From the NCBI RefSeq assembly GCF_000960975.1, contig NZ_CP010803.1, positions 1,453,944 through 1,517,943 on the forward strand: 64,000 bases of DNA. The letters are read 5' to 3'. The translations under genes were made by a program, and so were the position numbers. The notes below the pieces were generated by a model. It was not told where the DNA came from and made no database searches. It was given only the letters and a program-made list of their open reading frames with translations. This DNA comes from Martelella endophytica. GTDB lineage: Bacteria > Pseudomonadota > Alphaproteobacteria > Rhizobiales > Rhizobiaceae. Positions 1 to 8,514 of the stretch are shown here, piece by piece (positions within the stretch are counted from its first letter, which is position 1; every line of letters starts with the position of its first letter).

Positions 1-762
1 TTCGGTGAGGCGAACCTCGCCGAGCGAAACCGCAAAGCCCATTTCCGGCACGTCGATTTCGACCTCCGCCATGCCGATGCGGATTTCACCGGCAAACGGA
101 TGGCTGCGGCCATAGCCGCGCTGGGTGGAATAGGCGAGCGCCAGCAGAAAGCCCTCGTCGCCGCGGGCAAGTGCCTGAAGGCGGAGGTCTCGCGACAAGG
201 GAAAGTCGAGCGGTTCGCGGGTGAGGTCGCCGGCGCGGTGGTCTTCGGGCAGGCTGCCGTCTTCCTCGATCAGGCCCTCGCCGGCGAGAATGTCGGCGAC
301 CCGCATCGCCTTTTCGCCTCCGCCTTCGCGACGGATGGGCTCGTCGACCGGCTCGTCGGTCGCAAGCGCCGGATCGAGCAGGCGGTGGGTATAGTCGAAG
401 GTGGGGCCGAGAAGCTGGCCGCCGGGCAGGTCCTTGTAGGTCGCCGAGACGCGGCGTTCGATCCGCATCTTGCCGGTGTCGAGCGGCAGCGACGAACCGA
501 AGCGCGGCAGCGTGGTGCGGTAGGCCCTGAGCAGGAAGACGGCCTCGATGACATCGCCGCGCGCCTGTTTCAGCGAGAGCGCCGCAAGCTCGGTGTCGTA
601 AAGCGAGGCCTCCGCCATCACCCGGTCGACGGCGAGCGCCATCTGGGCGACGATCTGGTCGAGCGTGATGGCGGGCAGGTTCCGGTCGCCGCGGCGCCGG
701 TCGGCGAGAAGCCGGTGGGCGTTCTCGATGGCGGCCTCGCCGCCCTTGACGGCTACATACAT
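1..762 (-). CDS. phnI: PhnI, carbon-phosphorus lyase complex subunit (partial)
   Basis: The frame opens with MYVAVKGGEAAIENAHRLLA, the characteristic PhnI N-terminus, and stays open for 254 codons to the window edge; the family is usually about 350-370 residues, so the C-terminus lies outside. PhnI is a core subunit of the PhnGHIJ complex. It carries the nucleosidase activity that, with PhnG and PhnH, attaches alkylphosphonates to the ribose C1 of ATP before PhnJ cleaves the C-P bond. It starts 4 bases after the phnH stop, so it belongs to the phnGHI operon, and phnJ is expected just beyond position 1. The family assignment is from sequence; the role is established for the family. Confidence 0.95.
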   Translation of the reverse strand, partial: MYVAVKGGEAAIENAHRLLADRRRGDRNLPAITLDQIVAQMALAVDRVMAEASLYDTELAALSLKQARGDVIEAVFLLRAYRTTLPRFGSSLPLDTGKMRIERRVSATYKDLPGGQLLGPTFDYTHRLLDPALATDEPVDEPIRREGGGEKAMRVADILAGEGLIEEDGSLPEDHRAGDLTREPLDFPLSRDLRLQALARGDEGFLLALAYSTQRGYGRSHPFAGEIRIGMAEVEIDVPEMGFAVSLGEVRLTE

Positions 763-766
763 CGCG

Positions 767-1384
767 TCAGGCCCCCTTCTTCATCACGGTGGTTGAGCGC
801 GGCAGGCAAAGAAGCTCCGTCCCGCAGGTGAAGACGATGTCGATGCCGCGCGGAAAGGATGCGCGGTTGCCGGCCCAGCGAGCAATGAAGTGCGGTGGCA
901 GGCCGGCAGGCGCAATCTCGCGACTGCCCTTGACGCCGGGGCCGGTGAGCACCAGCGGTTCGCCCCCTGTCAGCGATGGCAGCTCCACGATCAGCGTCGT
1001 CGAACGATCCGGATATTCCTGCGTGCCGGTCGAAAACAGTTCGAAGGCGGGCATGGTCGCGCCGTTCTCGATCACGGCGAAGGCGGCCTCGGCCTTTTCA
1101 TCCGTCTCCTGCGCGCCGCAATGGAAGGAGAGCCAGCTCGCAAGCGCGCTTTCTGCCAGCGACGCCGTCAGCCAGAACGGCGTATCGGCATCGAGCAGCG
1201 CCAGCAGCACGGCGCTCATCGCCGGACCGATCGGCTCGGGTGCCTGGGCGGACGCGTCGAGCCTGTGGATCGTGCCCGGTTCGGCCATGGCATTCATCAC
1301 GGCGGAGAAGACGCTCTGGGCATTGAAGACGGGATTTTCGAAGCCGCCGTGGAGAATGGCGGCGCGATTGTCTGTTTCGGGCAT
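767..1384 (-). CDS. phnH: PhnH, carbon-phosphorus lyase subunit
   Basis: Product of 205 residues starting MPETDNRAAILHGGFENPVF, close to the usual PhnH length of about 195-205. Family-typical stretches are the early GGFENPVFNAQSVFSAVMNA segment, the LLDADTPFW segment and the GTELLCLPRSTTV C-terminus. PhnH is a PLP-transferase-fold protein without PLP that scaffolds the C-P lyase core. The ATG shares its A with the last base of the phnG stop codon (TGATG), so translation is probably coupled. A longer in-frame extension upstream is rejected because it runs antiparallel through phnG and has no family similarity. Confidence 0.95.
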   Translation of the reverse strand: MPETDNRAAILHGGFENPVFNAQSVFSAVMNAMAEPGTIHRLDASAQAPEPIGPAMSAVLLALLDADTPFWLTASLAESALASWLSFHCGAQETDEKAEAAFAVIENGATMPAFELFSTGTQEYPDRSTTLIVELPSLTGGEPLVLTGPGVKGSREIAPAGLPPHFIARWAGNRASFPRGIDIVFTCGTELLCLPRSTTVMKKGA

Positions 1385-1833
1385 CAATTGTCTCCCCGCA
1401 CCATGGTGAAGAAGTCGACGCGGGTGGCTGCGGTTTCTTCCGCGCGTGTTTCGGCTTCCGCTGCGACCCGTTTTCTGACGGGGGTGAGCAGTTGCGTTTC
1501 GATGGGCCCGGCAAGGCCCGGGCGCTGGAAAAGCGCGTCGAGGATGGCGATCAGTTGCGCCTTGTCGCGATCGGTGCCGAGGCACTGGCCGTGGCCGACA
1601 AGCCCGTCGGAGAGCCGCACGCTTGCGCGGCTCATCGTTGCCTCGCCGAGATTGAATGCGGCGCCACCGCCACCGATGCGGCCGCGCAGCATCACCAGCC
1701 CGGTTTCAGGGCCCTTCAGTGCGGTCACGCTCTCCTCGGCTGCGAGCGCGGCGAGTGCGTCCTTCAACTCGTCCGTCTTCGCGCGGGCAAGAAGGCCGGC
1801 AGCCTCCGCGCGGGCGGCCTGTTCCGGGCTCAT
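1384..1833 (-). CDS. phnG: PhnG, carbon-phosphorus lyase subunit
   Basis: First gene of the C-P lyase operon. The chosen ATG at 1833 gives a 149-residue protein starting MSPEQAARAEAAGLLARA, the normal PhnG size, and has AGGAG five bases upstream; an in-frame ATG at 1887 and a TTG at 1893 exist but lack a good ribosome site and would extend the protein by 18-20 residues. The conserved glycine-rich segment (RGRIGGGGAAFNLGEATMSR) and the later GxGQxLGxDRDKA stretch identify PhnG, which acts with PhnI in forming the ribose-1-phosphonate triphosphate. Expression should be controlled by PhnF through the palindrome at 1903-1920 and, by general knowledge, by phosphate starvation; I did not find a convincing Pho box. 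Confidence 0.94.
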   Translation of the reverse strand: MSPEQAARAEAAGLLARAKTDELKDALAALAAEESVTALKGPETGLVMLRGRIGGGGAAFNLGEATMSRASVRLSDGLVGHGQCLGTDRDKAQLIAILDALFQRPGLAGPIETQLLTPVRKRVAAEAETRAEETAATRVDFFTMVRGDN

Positions 1834-1902
1834 CTTGCTCCTTGCGCCGGGGCGCTCGGTCTCTTTGGTTTTCCGCCTTGCGATCATTGTCAAACTCGCT
1901 AA

Positions 1903-1920
1903 TGTCTAATAATATAGACA
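1903..1920. promoter_or_regulatory. Probable PhnF operator
   Basis: A perfect inverted repeat, TGTCTA-ATAATA-TAGACA, sits in the divergent gap between phnG and phnF. HutC-type GntR repressors bind palindromes of this size, and the mycobacterial PhnF site also contains a TATAGACCA-like core. Its position 70 bases upstream of the phnG start suits repression of the operon and autoregulation of phnF. The repeat is seen directly; the binding assignment is inference. Confidence 0.7.
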
Positions 1921-1985
1921 ACTATACATAATGGCTATCGTATACGCGGCGCGTGTGACAACACAATGAAGGGGCGGACAGAATT

Positions 1986-2726
1986 ATGACGAGGCAGGAG
2001 ATGGCGGCGCTGGAGCGCGTCAATGGCGTGGCGCTGTGGCGCCAGATCGCCGACAGCATCCGCCAGTCGATTGCAAGCGGGGAATATAGCGGCACGATCC
2101 CGCCGGAAACGCTGCTCGCCGAACGTTTCGGCGTCAATCGCCATACCGTGCGTGCCGCCGTTTCCGCCCTGTCGCGCGAAGGCGTGCTGCGCTCGGAGCG
2201 CGGCCGCGGCACCTTCATCATCCGCCAGGACAGCTACGTCTTTCCGATCTCCCGGCGAACCCGCTTCTCCGAGGGGTTGAGCGAACAGGCCCGCGTGTTC
2301 GATGGTGCGCTTCTGGGAGCGGATCAAGAGATGGCCGATGCCGCACTCGCCCGGAGGCTTTCGCTTGAGGCCGGTGCTCCGGTGATCAGGCTGGAGACGC
2401 TGCGCCGCGCCGATGGCATTGCGCTGTCGCGGGCAACAAGCTGGTTTCCGGCCGGGCGCTTTGCCGGCATCGCCGATGCCTATCGCGAGGAGGGGTCGAT
2501 CACCCGCGCCTTCCGCCGTCTCGGACTGGCCGATTATGTCCGCCGCGAAACCGAGGTGACGGCCAGTCATGCAAGTCCCGACGATTGCCTTGCACTCGGG
2601 CTCTCGGCCGGCGCCATCGTGCTGGTCGCGCAGTCGCTCAACACCGATCTCGATGGCGTGCCGGTGCAGTATGCCGTCACCCGCTTCGCCGCCGATCGGG
2701 TGCGGCTGGCGATGGATACGGGCTGA
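1986..2726 (+). CDS. phnF: PhnF, GntR/HutC-family repressor of phosphonate use
   Basis: 246-residue regulator. Residues about 10-80 form a winged helix-turn-helix (VALWRQIADSIRQSIASGEY, then LLAERFGVNRHTVRAAVSAL and GRGTFI), followed by a UTRA-type ligand domain with RTRFSEGLSEQA and the VTASHASPDDCLALGLSAGA segment typical of PhnF rather than other HutC proteins. It is transcribed away from phnGHI and shares a 152-base gap holding a perfect palindrome. Known PhnF proteins repress phosphonate genes when phosphate is plentiful; here it is expected to repress phnG and itself. The ATG at 1986 is the first start giving the full HTH. Confidence 0.93.
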   Translation: MTRQEMAALERVNGVALWRQIADSIRQSIASGEYSGTIPPETLLAERFGVNRHTVRAAVSALSREGVLRSERGRGTFIIRQDSYVFPISRRTRFSEGLSEQARVFDGALLGADQEMADAALARRLSLEAGAPVIRLETLRRADGIALSRATSWFPAGRFAGIADAYREEGSITRAFRRLGLADYVRRETEVTASHASPDDCLALGLSAGAIVLVAQSLNTDLDGVPVQYAVTRFAADRVRLAMDTG

Positions 2727-2781
2727 TGTCCGCTGCTTCATCCTGATTGTCTGCGGCCGCCGCGGCTGCTAGACAGAACCC

Positions 2782-3708
2782 ATGCGCATCATCGACATGG
2801 CGACCTTCGTCTCGCTTGCCCGCAACCGGCATTTCGGGCGGACGGCGCGGGAGCTGAACACCACACAGCCGGCCATTTCCTCGCGGCTCGCCATTCTCGA
2901 GCGCGAATATGGCTGCCGGCTGATCGAACGCGGCGACCGCGATTTCCGTCTGACGCCGGCCGGCGAGGAGGCGCTTCGGGTGTTCCAGGACGTGCTGGAG
3001 CAGCTTCGTATGCTGAAATCGGAACTTAAGGAGGGCGGAAGCGATGCGGCCTATGTGGTGCGCATCGGTGCCATCGATTCGGTCGTCGCCACCTGGATGC
3101 CCGACTTCATCGAGGCGCTCAGCCATGTCATGCCGAACCTGCGCGTCGAGCTCACCATCGAAGGTACGCGGGATCTGGTCGCCGGCCTCGCCCATGGCGA
3201 GTTCGATCTCATCTTCGGCATCGAGCCGGCGATCGGCGACAATTTCCGCTCCTTCATCATCTGCTACTATGAAATGGTCTGGGCCGCGGCGCCCGCCGTC
3301 ATCAACGAGCAGCAGGTCTACGGCGTCGACGAACTGTCGCAGATGCCGATTATCACCTTTCCGAAGGGCACGCCGCCCTACGCCTATGTCGCGCCCTATT
3401 TCCAGGACGAACGGGTGCTGGCCTCCAAGCTCACCAGCTCCAATTCGCTGTTCGCGATGATCAACCTGCTGATCGGCGGCTTCGGCGTCGCGGCCATTCC
3501 CTCGGTCGCGATCGCGCGTGAGCTGCAAAACCGGCTGCTCTGCCGGGTCAGCGTCGCAAAACCCTTTCCGCCGATGCCGATCGTGGCGAGTTACCAGACG
3601 ACCGTCGGCCAGAATATCCTGCGCAATGTCGCCGATCAGGCGCGCAAGAGTGCGGCCGCCTTTTGCGAAACCGTCTCCTCCGAAGGCGCCTGGGTCCCTC
3701 CGGCCTGA
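2782..3708 (+). CDS. LysR-family transcriptional regulator
   Basis: 308 residues with the standard N-terminal HTH (FVSLARNRHFGRTARELNTT, then QPAISSRLAILEREYG) and a periplasmic-binding-like effector domain from about residue 90. The effector domain contains the phrase ELTIEGTRDLVAGLAHGEFD, which shows no feature I can tie to a particular ligand. It lies 55 bases after phnF and converges on metE; a LysR protein next to metE suggests MetR, but MetR genes are usually divergent from metE and this N-terminus is not MetR-like. The target is therefore unknown. The last codons lie inside a GC-rich hairpin shared with the metE end. Confidence 0.85.
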   Translation: MRIIDMATFVSLARNRHFGRTARELNTTQPAISSRLAILEREYGCRLIERGDRDFRLTPAGEEALRVFQDVLEQLRMLKSELKEGGSDAAYVVRIGAIDSVVATWMPDFIEALSHVMPNLRVELTIEGTRDLVAGLAHGEFDLIFGIEPAIGDNFRSFIICYYEMVWAAAPAVINEQQVYGVDELSQMPIITFPKGTPPYAYVAPYFQDERVLASKLTSSNSLFAMINLLIGGFGVAAIPSVAIARELQNRLLCRVSVAKPFPPMPIVASYQTTVGQNILRNVADQARKSAAAFCETVSSEGAWVPPA

Positions 3709-3728
3709 CACGGGTGCCGGCCGGAGGG
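3696..3728. terminator. Stem-loop between convergent LysR gene and metE
   Basis: Perfect 10-base-pair stem, CCCTCCGGCC pairing with GGCCGGAGGG across a 13-base loop. It covers the LysR stop codon and ends six bases before the metE stop. There is no T-run on either side, so it may act as a transcript-stabilising hairpin or a Rho-assisted terminator rather than a classical intrinsic terminator. Confidence 0.5.
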
Positions 3729-3734
3729 GTGACG

Positions 3735-6035
3735 TCAGCCGCGCATCGCTCTTGCGGCTTCAACCATGTGCACGAGGGCCGGCTTTACCTCCGCCCAGCC
3801 ACGCGTCTTCAGGCCGCAATCCGGGTTGACCCAGAGCTTGCCCTTGTCGAGGCGGTCGGCGGCAAGGCCCAGCAGTTCGGTCATCTCGCCGCTTGCCGGA
3901 ATGCGCGGCGAATGGATGTCATAGACGCCGGGGCCGATCTCGTTCGGATAATCGAAGGCGGTGAAAGCGTCGAGCAGCTCCATCTTCGAGCGCGAGGTCT
4001 CGATGGAAATGACGTCGGCATCCATTGCGGCAATGGCCTCGATGATGTCATTGAACTCCGAATAGCACATATGGGTGTGGATCTGGGTTTCGTCGGCGAC
4101 ACCGGAGGCCGTCAGCCGGAAGGCATCAACCGCCCAGCCGAGATAGGTCTTCCATTCAGCCTGCCGCAACGGCAGTCCTTCGCGCAGGGCCGCCTCGTCG
4201 ATCTGGATGATCGCGGCACCCGCCTTTTCGAGATCGATCACTTCGTCACGAATGGCGAGCGCGATCTGAGCGCAGGTCTCGGCGCGGGTAGTGTCATCGC
4301 GCACGAACGACCAGTTGAGGATGGTGACCGGGCCGGTCAGCATGCCCTTCACCGGCTTTTCGGTCTTCGACTGGGCGAACTGCCACCATTTCACCGTCAT
4401 CGGCGCCCGGCGTTCGACATCGCCGAAAATGATCGGCGGGCGGACATAACGCGAGCCGTAGCTCTGCACCCAGCCGTGCCTTGTGAAGGCGAAGCCGGAA
4501 AGCTGCTCGCCGAAATACTGCACCATGTCGTTGCGCTCGAATTCGCCGTGGACCAGCACGTCGAGACCGATCTCCTCCTGCAGGCGGATGGCGTTTTCCG
4601 TCTCGCCCTGAAGGAAGCTGTCATAGTCGCCCGCCGAGAGATCGCCGCGATTGAAGGCGGCGCGGTTCTTGCGGACATCGGCCGTCTGCGGGAAGGAGCC
4701 GATGGTGGTCGTCGGATAAAGCGGCAGGCCGAGGCGGTCGCGCTGGAGCGCGATGCGTTCGGCAAAATCGCTCTTGCGGCTGCGATCGGCCTCGGTCACG
4801 GCGGCAAGCCGTGCCGAGACTGCGGCGTTGTGAACCCGGGCGGATGCGGCGCGCGAGGCGATGGCGGCGTCGGTGGCGGCGAAGGCTTCGCCATCGGGCG
4901 AGCCCGACAGGGCCGAAAGCTCGCCGAGCTTCTGGGTGGCGAAGGAAAGCCAGCTCTTCAGCTCCTCGTCGAGCCCGGTCTCGAGCTCGACATCGATCGG
5001 CACATGCAGCAGCGAGCAGGACGGCGCGATCTGGATCTTGTCGGCGCCGCGGGCAGCGATGACCGGCGCAAGTCTTCCGGCAATTCGCGTCAGGTCGGCA
5101 CGCCAGATGTTGCGGCCGTCGAGAACGCCGAGCGAGAGCACCAGCGCCGCCGGGGCCGCGGACAGAATGGCGTCCAGTGCTTCGGGGGCGCGCACCAGAT
5201 CGGCGTGGAAGCCCGCGACGGGAAGCGCAAGCGCGGTGTCGAGGTTATCGCCGAGACCGCCAAAATAGGTGGCAAGCATCAGCTTCGGGGCGACAGGTGC
5301 CAGAACCTCGTAGGCTTCTGCGAAAGCCTGCCGTTCACTGCCGGACAGATCGAGCACCAGCGCCGGCTCGTCGATCTGCACCCATTCGGCGCCGGCCTGC
5401 TTCAGTTTCGAAAGCAGCTCGGCATAGACCGGCAGCAGGCGGGGGAGCAGCGACAGCGGTTCGAAATCGCCGCCGCGCGCCTTGGCGAGCTTCAGGAAGG
5501 TGACCGGACCGAGGATGACGGGACGGGTCTCGATGCCCAGCGCCTTTGCTTCCAGATAGTGGTCGAGCGGTTTGGTGCCGGTCAGCGTGAAGGTCTGGTC
5601 TGCGCCAACCTCAGGGACGATGTAGTGGTAATTGGTGTCGAACCACTTGGTCATCTCCAGCGCGCGGACATCGCCGCCATGATGCTGGTGGCCCGGATGG
5701 CCGCAGTCTGCGGTCTGGCTGCCGCGGGCCATGGCGAAATAGGTCGCAAGCGAGACGTCGCCGTCCGTCCAGCCATATTCGGCCGGAATGGCGCCGACCA
5801 TCACGGCCGTATCGAGAACATGGTCGTACAGCGAAAAGTCGTTGGAGGGGATGATGTCGATCCCCTTTTCCTTCTGCAAAAGCCAGTTCTTGCGACGCAG
5901 ATGCTCGGCGGTGTCGTTGAGTTCCGCGGCGCCGGACTTTCCGGCCCAATGCGATTCGAGCGCGAATTTCAGTTCGCGCCTGGCGCCGATGCGCGGAAAG
6001 CCGAGGCTCGCGACGGCAGGTCTTGCGTTTGACAT
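3735..6035 (-). CDS. metE: Cobalamin-independent methionine synthase MetE
   Basis: 766 residues, matching the roughly 750-770 of the family. The protein starts MSNARPAVASLGFPRIG, the standard MetE opening; GMLTGPVTILNWSF and the HTHMCYSEFNDI zinc motif (H655, C657) plus the final zinc ligand C740 in VNPDCGLKTR are all present, so it should be active. It transfers the methyl group of 5-methyl-tetrahydropteroyl-polyglutamate to homocysteine in the cytoplasm. The start at 6035 has a G-rich ribosome site in the preceding bases. A cobalamin riboswitch lies about 180 bases upstream on the same strand, so the gene should be switched off when B12 permits use of MetH. Confidence 0.97.
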   Translation of the reverse strand: MSNARPAVASLGFPRIGARRELKFALESHWAGKSGAAELNDTAEHLRRKNWLLQKEKGIDIIPSNDFSLYDHVLDTAVMVGAIPAEYGWTDGDVSLATYFAMARGSQTADCGHPGHQHHGGDVRALEMTKWFDTNYHYIVPEVGADQTFTLTGTKPLDHYLEAKALGIETRPVILGPVTFLKLAKARGGDFEPLSLLPRLLPVYAELLSKLKQAGAEWVQIDEPALVLDLSGSERQAFAEAYEVLAPVAPKLMLATYFGGLGDNLDTALALPVAGFHADLVRAPEALDAILSAAPAALVLSLGVLDGRNIWRADLTRIAGRLAPVIAARGADKIQIAPSCSLLHVPIDVELETGLDEELKSWLSFATQKLGELSALSGSPDGEAFAATDAAIASRAASARVHNAAVSARLAAVTEADRSRKSDFAERIALQRDRLGLPLYPTTTIGSFPQTADVRKNRAAFNRGDLSAGDYDSFLQGETENAIRLQEEIGLDVLVHGEFERNDMVQYFGEQLSGFAFTRHGWVQSYGSRYVRPPIIFGDVERRAPMTVKWWQFAQSKTEKPVKGMLTGPVTILNWSFVRDDTTRAETCAQIALAIRDEVIDLEKAGAAIIQIDEAALREGLPLRQAEWKTYLGWAVDAFRLTASGVADETQIHTHMCYSEFNDIIEAIAAMDADVISIETSRSKMELLDAFTAFDYPNEIGPGVYDIHSPRIPASGEMTELLGLAADRLDKGKLWVNPDCGLKTRGWAEVKPALVHMVEAARAMRG

Positions 6036-6215
6036 ATCATACCCCATTGGCGGCCGGTGACCGCCTCTTTGCGTTTCATGGGGGCATGGGTTGGCGGAAG
6101 GCGCGCTTGAAACCCGCGCGGACGAAGTCCGAACGGCTGGCGCCGACCCACCGGGACACCCCGCCCGTGGTCTATGGTCCCGAGGTGGCTTGCGGCCGGC
6201 CTTCGAGGACACGCT

Positions 6216-6412
6216 TTGCTCGGGCAGGTCTCCTGGCTTGCGGGTCAAAGCCCCTTTTCCGTCTTCCCGGTTTTCACCAGTGACGTCGTGGAAAAGGCGC
6301 TCACCGCCGACAGTTGCGGGGGCAGCTCCGGACTTGCCGCAAAAAGACGGTGCACCGGATTCCCTCTTAGCGCTGACACGGCAAGCCGGGCAGCGACCCA
6401 GAGCTTGGTCAC
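6216..6412 (-). promoter_or_regulatory. Cobalamin (B12) riboswitch controlling metE
   Basis: Read on the minus strand, this leader shows the conserved elements of the cobalamin riboswitch in order: an AGGGAATCCGGTG segment (about 6355-6367), GCTGCCCCCGCAACTG (about 6311-6326), a CACTGG segment near 6275-6281, GGGAAG near 6264-6269, and the B12 box AGCCAGGAGACCTGCC (6223-6238). Adenosylcobalamin binding to such elements blocks expression of downstream genes. The 180 bases between the B12 box and the metE ATG contain a short GGCGG/CCGCC hairpin at about 6049-6065 that could sequester the ribosome site; no T-run terminator was seen, so translational control is more likely. The boundaries are approximate. 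Confidence 0.93.
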
Positions 6413-6646
6413 TGTCGCGCAGGCTGGTGAAACTGTCAATATGATATAAAGATATATTTATATGCTTAATCGATTATGTCGTCAGGCGGGCGCACATACT
6501 GGTGCCAGTCGCCGGTCCGTGGTCTCAGCATTCTCGGAAGTGTCATCGAAATGGCGTGCACACCTTCGGCGTCTGCAACGACAAGCGAGACACGCATCAG
6601 CGCGCCTCGCAGCGGCAAACGGACAGCAGCTCAGAAAAAGGTAAGG
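6413..6646. other. Intergenic region upstream of metE riboswitch
   Basis: The part at about 6430-6475 is strikingly A/T-rich compared with its surroundings and probably holds the metE promoter on the minus strand: a TTGACA hexamer (plus-strand 6434-6439) is present, but no good -10 element follows at 17 bases. From 6476 to 6646 I see no supported gene, repeat or RNA; open frames there lack family similarity. Confidence 0.4.
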
Positions 6647-8290
6647 TCAGAAACGCAGGCGGGCGCTGACGCCGAAGCGCGCATCATCCTGCGCCATCAA
6701 CGTCCCGACACCGGTCATGCCTGTGGCATTGGTGGCGAAGGCATCGAAGCTGAGCGGCGTGCCCTCGGGCGAATAGCGCGCGCCCGCCGCCCAGACAGCA
6801 TCGCTGTCATCCAGCACATAGGTATATTCGCCGATCAGCTCGAGATCGCGAGCGGCCCGAGCGTTGACGCCGAAGCCGATGCCCTTGACCCGTTCGTCAT
6901 GATAGAAGGCCATGCGTGGATCGAGCGTGAGGGTCAGCGGCTCGCTGAGCGAATAGCTGATCGGAAGTGACGCATAGAGCACGCCAGTGGTCGGCTTTTC
7001 GAAATCGCGCCCGGCAAGCACCTGGCCCGAAACCGAAACGATGTCACCATAATTCTGGTCGAGAAGACGCAGCTTTCCGCCGAACATATAGGCCCATTCG
7101 CCGTCCCACGGATCCGGCGCATTACCAGCCGAACCGCCGGTCCCATATTTGGAGAAGATCGCGTCGAACTGGATATCCTGGTCGGGCGCATAGGAGAACC
7201 GCGCCCGTTCCGTGCCGCCGGTCATCGCGCTGCCCTCGACCACGAAGGTCTTCGGCGAATAGGTCGCGGCCGATGTCAGGGTGAAGCCGTCGGTCTGAAG
7301 CTGTTCGGCGCGGCGCGTCACCGGTATCAGCTGAGAGGCGCGGTAGCTGTCGAAATAGACGTCGCGGCGGGCGGTGCCGACGAAGGGGGTGTAGTCGAAG
7401 CGTACGCCGAAAGCGATATCGGAGCGGTCTGAAGAGAGAGCCAGAACGCCGGTCGCCGGCGTTGCGCCGAACGAATTGGTGGCGAAGATATCGACGGCGC
7501 TCTTCGGCGTGATGCCGACGCGCACGCCCGCCGTCCAGACCGGGACATTCTTGAATTCGCCGGTATTGGCGATGACGTTGCCGTTCTGTGCGAACGGCAT
7601 GGTCACGGTCGCATAGCCTTGCAGCCCGGTGAAGGGAATAATGGTGATGCCGGCGCCGAGCCAGGGTATCGTGCCGAAATAGTCGTATCCGTTGACCTGG
7701 TCCGGCAGGAACGAGACGCCGGGAACGAGATGCAGGCGGATCGAATCATCCAGGCTGTAGCTGAGCGGGGCCTGCACCGAACCGACGACATCGATCGTCG
7801 CGTCATCGTCATTGCCGTAGAGATCGCCGGCGAGATAGAGCCCCTCGACGGAACCCGCAAGCGAGATCGAGGTGAACGGCGTTTCGAACATCCGGTATTT
7901 GCCGGTGACGCCGCCGCCAAGCATGGTCAGGTTCGAGCTGCAGCCCGGCGCATCGCAAAGCAGCGGGTCATCGAAGACCGAGCCGAAAGCGCCGATCTGA
8001 ATGCGATCGGTGATCGCCCAGTCGGCGCGTCCCTCGTAGATTTCGGTGCCTGTGGCTGCACCTTCGAGGCTCTGGTGGGATCCGAACTGAAGCAAGACCG
8101 AGCCCTTCGGCTGGGTGTAGCCGGTCTCGAAGGTCTGGTAGTTCGACGCCATCATCTCGATCGGCGTCTGATCCTGGAAAAGTGCTGCGCGGCCCGTCAG
8201 TTCCTGCGCGTTCGGGGCGGTTCCCGGCCGCAGCAGAGCGATGCCGAGAAGCATGAGCGCGGCCGCGCCTGCGCCGTTCGTTGTTCTCAT
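6647..8290 (-). CDS. Putative outer-membrane beta-barrel protein
   Basis: 547 residues. An N-terminal export signal is visible (AALMLLGIALL core, likely cleaved around residue 28 after APNAQ). The rest alternates polar and hydrophobic residues with many Gly, Asp and aromatic residues, and the chain ends in SARLRF, whose terminal phenylalanine is the usual signal for outer-membrane barrel assembly. Two cysteines in DAPGC-like context near residue 112 could pair. I do not recognise the family; it may be a porin-like or polysaccharide-related barrel. It is divergent from the beta-mannosidase gene with a 224-base gap, which hints at joint control but does not prove it. Confidence 0.65.
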   Translation of the reverse strand: MRTTNGAGAAALMLLGIALLRPGTAPNAQELTGRAALFQDQTPIEMMASNYQTFETGYTQPKGSVLLQFGSHQSLEGAATGTEIYEGRADWAITDRIQIGAFGSVFDDPLLCDAPGCSSNLTMLGGGVTGKYRMFETPFTSISLAGSVEGLYLAGDLYGNDDDATIDVVGSVQAPLSYSLDDSIRLHLVPGVSFLPDQVNGYDYFGTIPWLGAGITIIPFTGLQGYATVTMPFAQNGNVIANTGEFKNVPVWTAGVRVGITPKSAVDIFATNSFGATPATGVLALSSDRSDIAFGVRFDYTPFVGTARRDVYFDSYRASQLIPVTRRAEQLQTDGFTLTSAATYSPKTFVVEGSAMTGGTERARFSYAPDQDIQFDAIFSKYGTGGSAGNAPDPWDGEWAYMFGGKLRLLDQNYGDIVSVSGQVLAGRDFEKPTTGVLYASLPISYSLSEPLTLTLDPRMAFYHDERVKGIGFGVNARAARDLELIGEYTYVLDDSDAVWAAGARYSPEGTPLSFDAFATNATGMTGVGTLMAQDDARFGVSARLRF

Positions 8291-8514
8291 TGGAAAAGCT
8301 GCTCTCGGGCCACGGGGTTCAACACTATGAATTTAAGTATGTGCTTGAACATAGCCGCTTCCCGGAACACGGACAAGGCCCGCACTTGGCAACATGGTTA
8401 AGATCCCGGCCGCAAATTGACGTCCGCGGCCTTGAAACCGGCGACGAACGGATTAAACCTTGCCGCCGGGAAAGACGGCCGGAAACAGGCCGCCAGGCAA
8501 GCGAGGACATCACC

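Noticed and set aside
1939..1946. CGTATACG palindrome as a second PhnF site
   Set aside because: Only eight bases and unlike the 18-base operator beside it.
2782..3708. LysR gene as MetR for the adjacent metE
   Set aside because: It is convergent rather than divergent, its HTH is not MetR-like, and metE already has a B12 riboswitch.
3663..6032. A 789-codon open frame on the plus strand opposite metE
   Set aside because: It mirrors the codon bias of metE, has low-complexity Arg/Gly-rich composition and no family signature; it is a shadow of the real gene.
8317..8350. GTTCAA/TTGAAC inverted pair between the barrel and mannosidase genes
   Set aside because: Six-base arms with a 22-base spacer could occur by chance and no regulator is adjacent.
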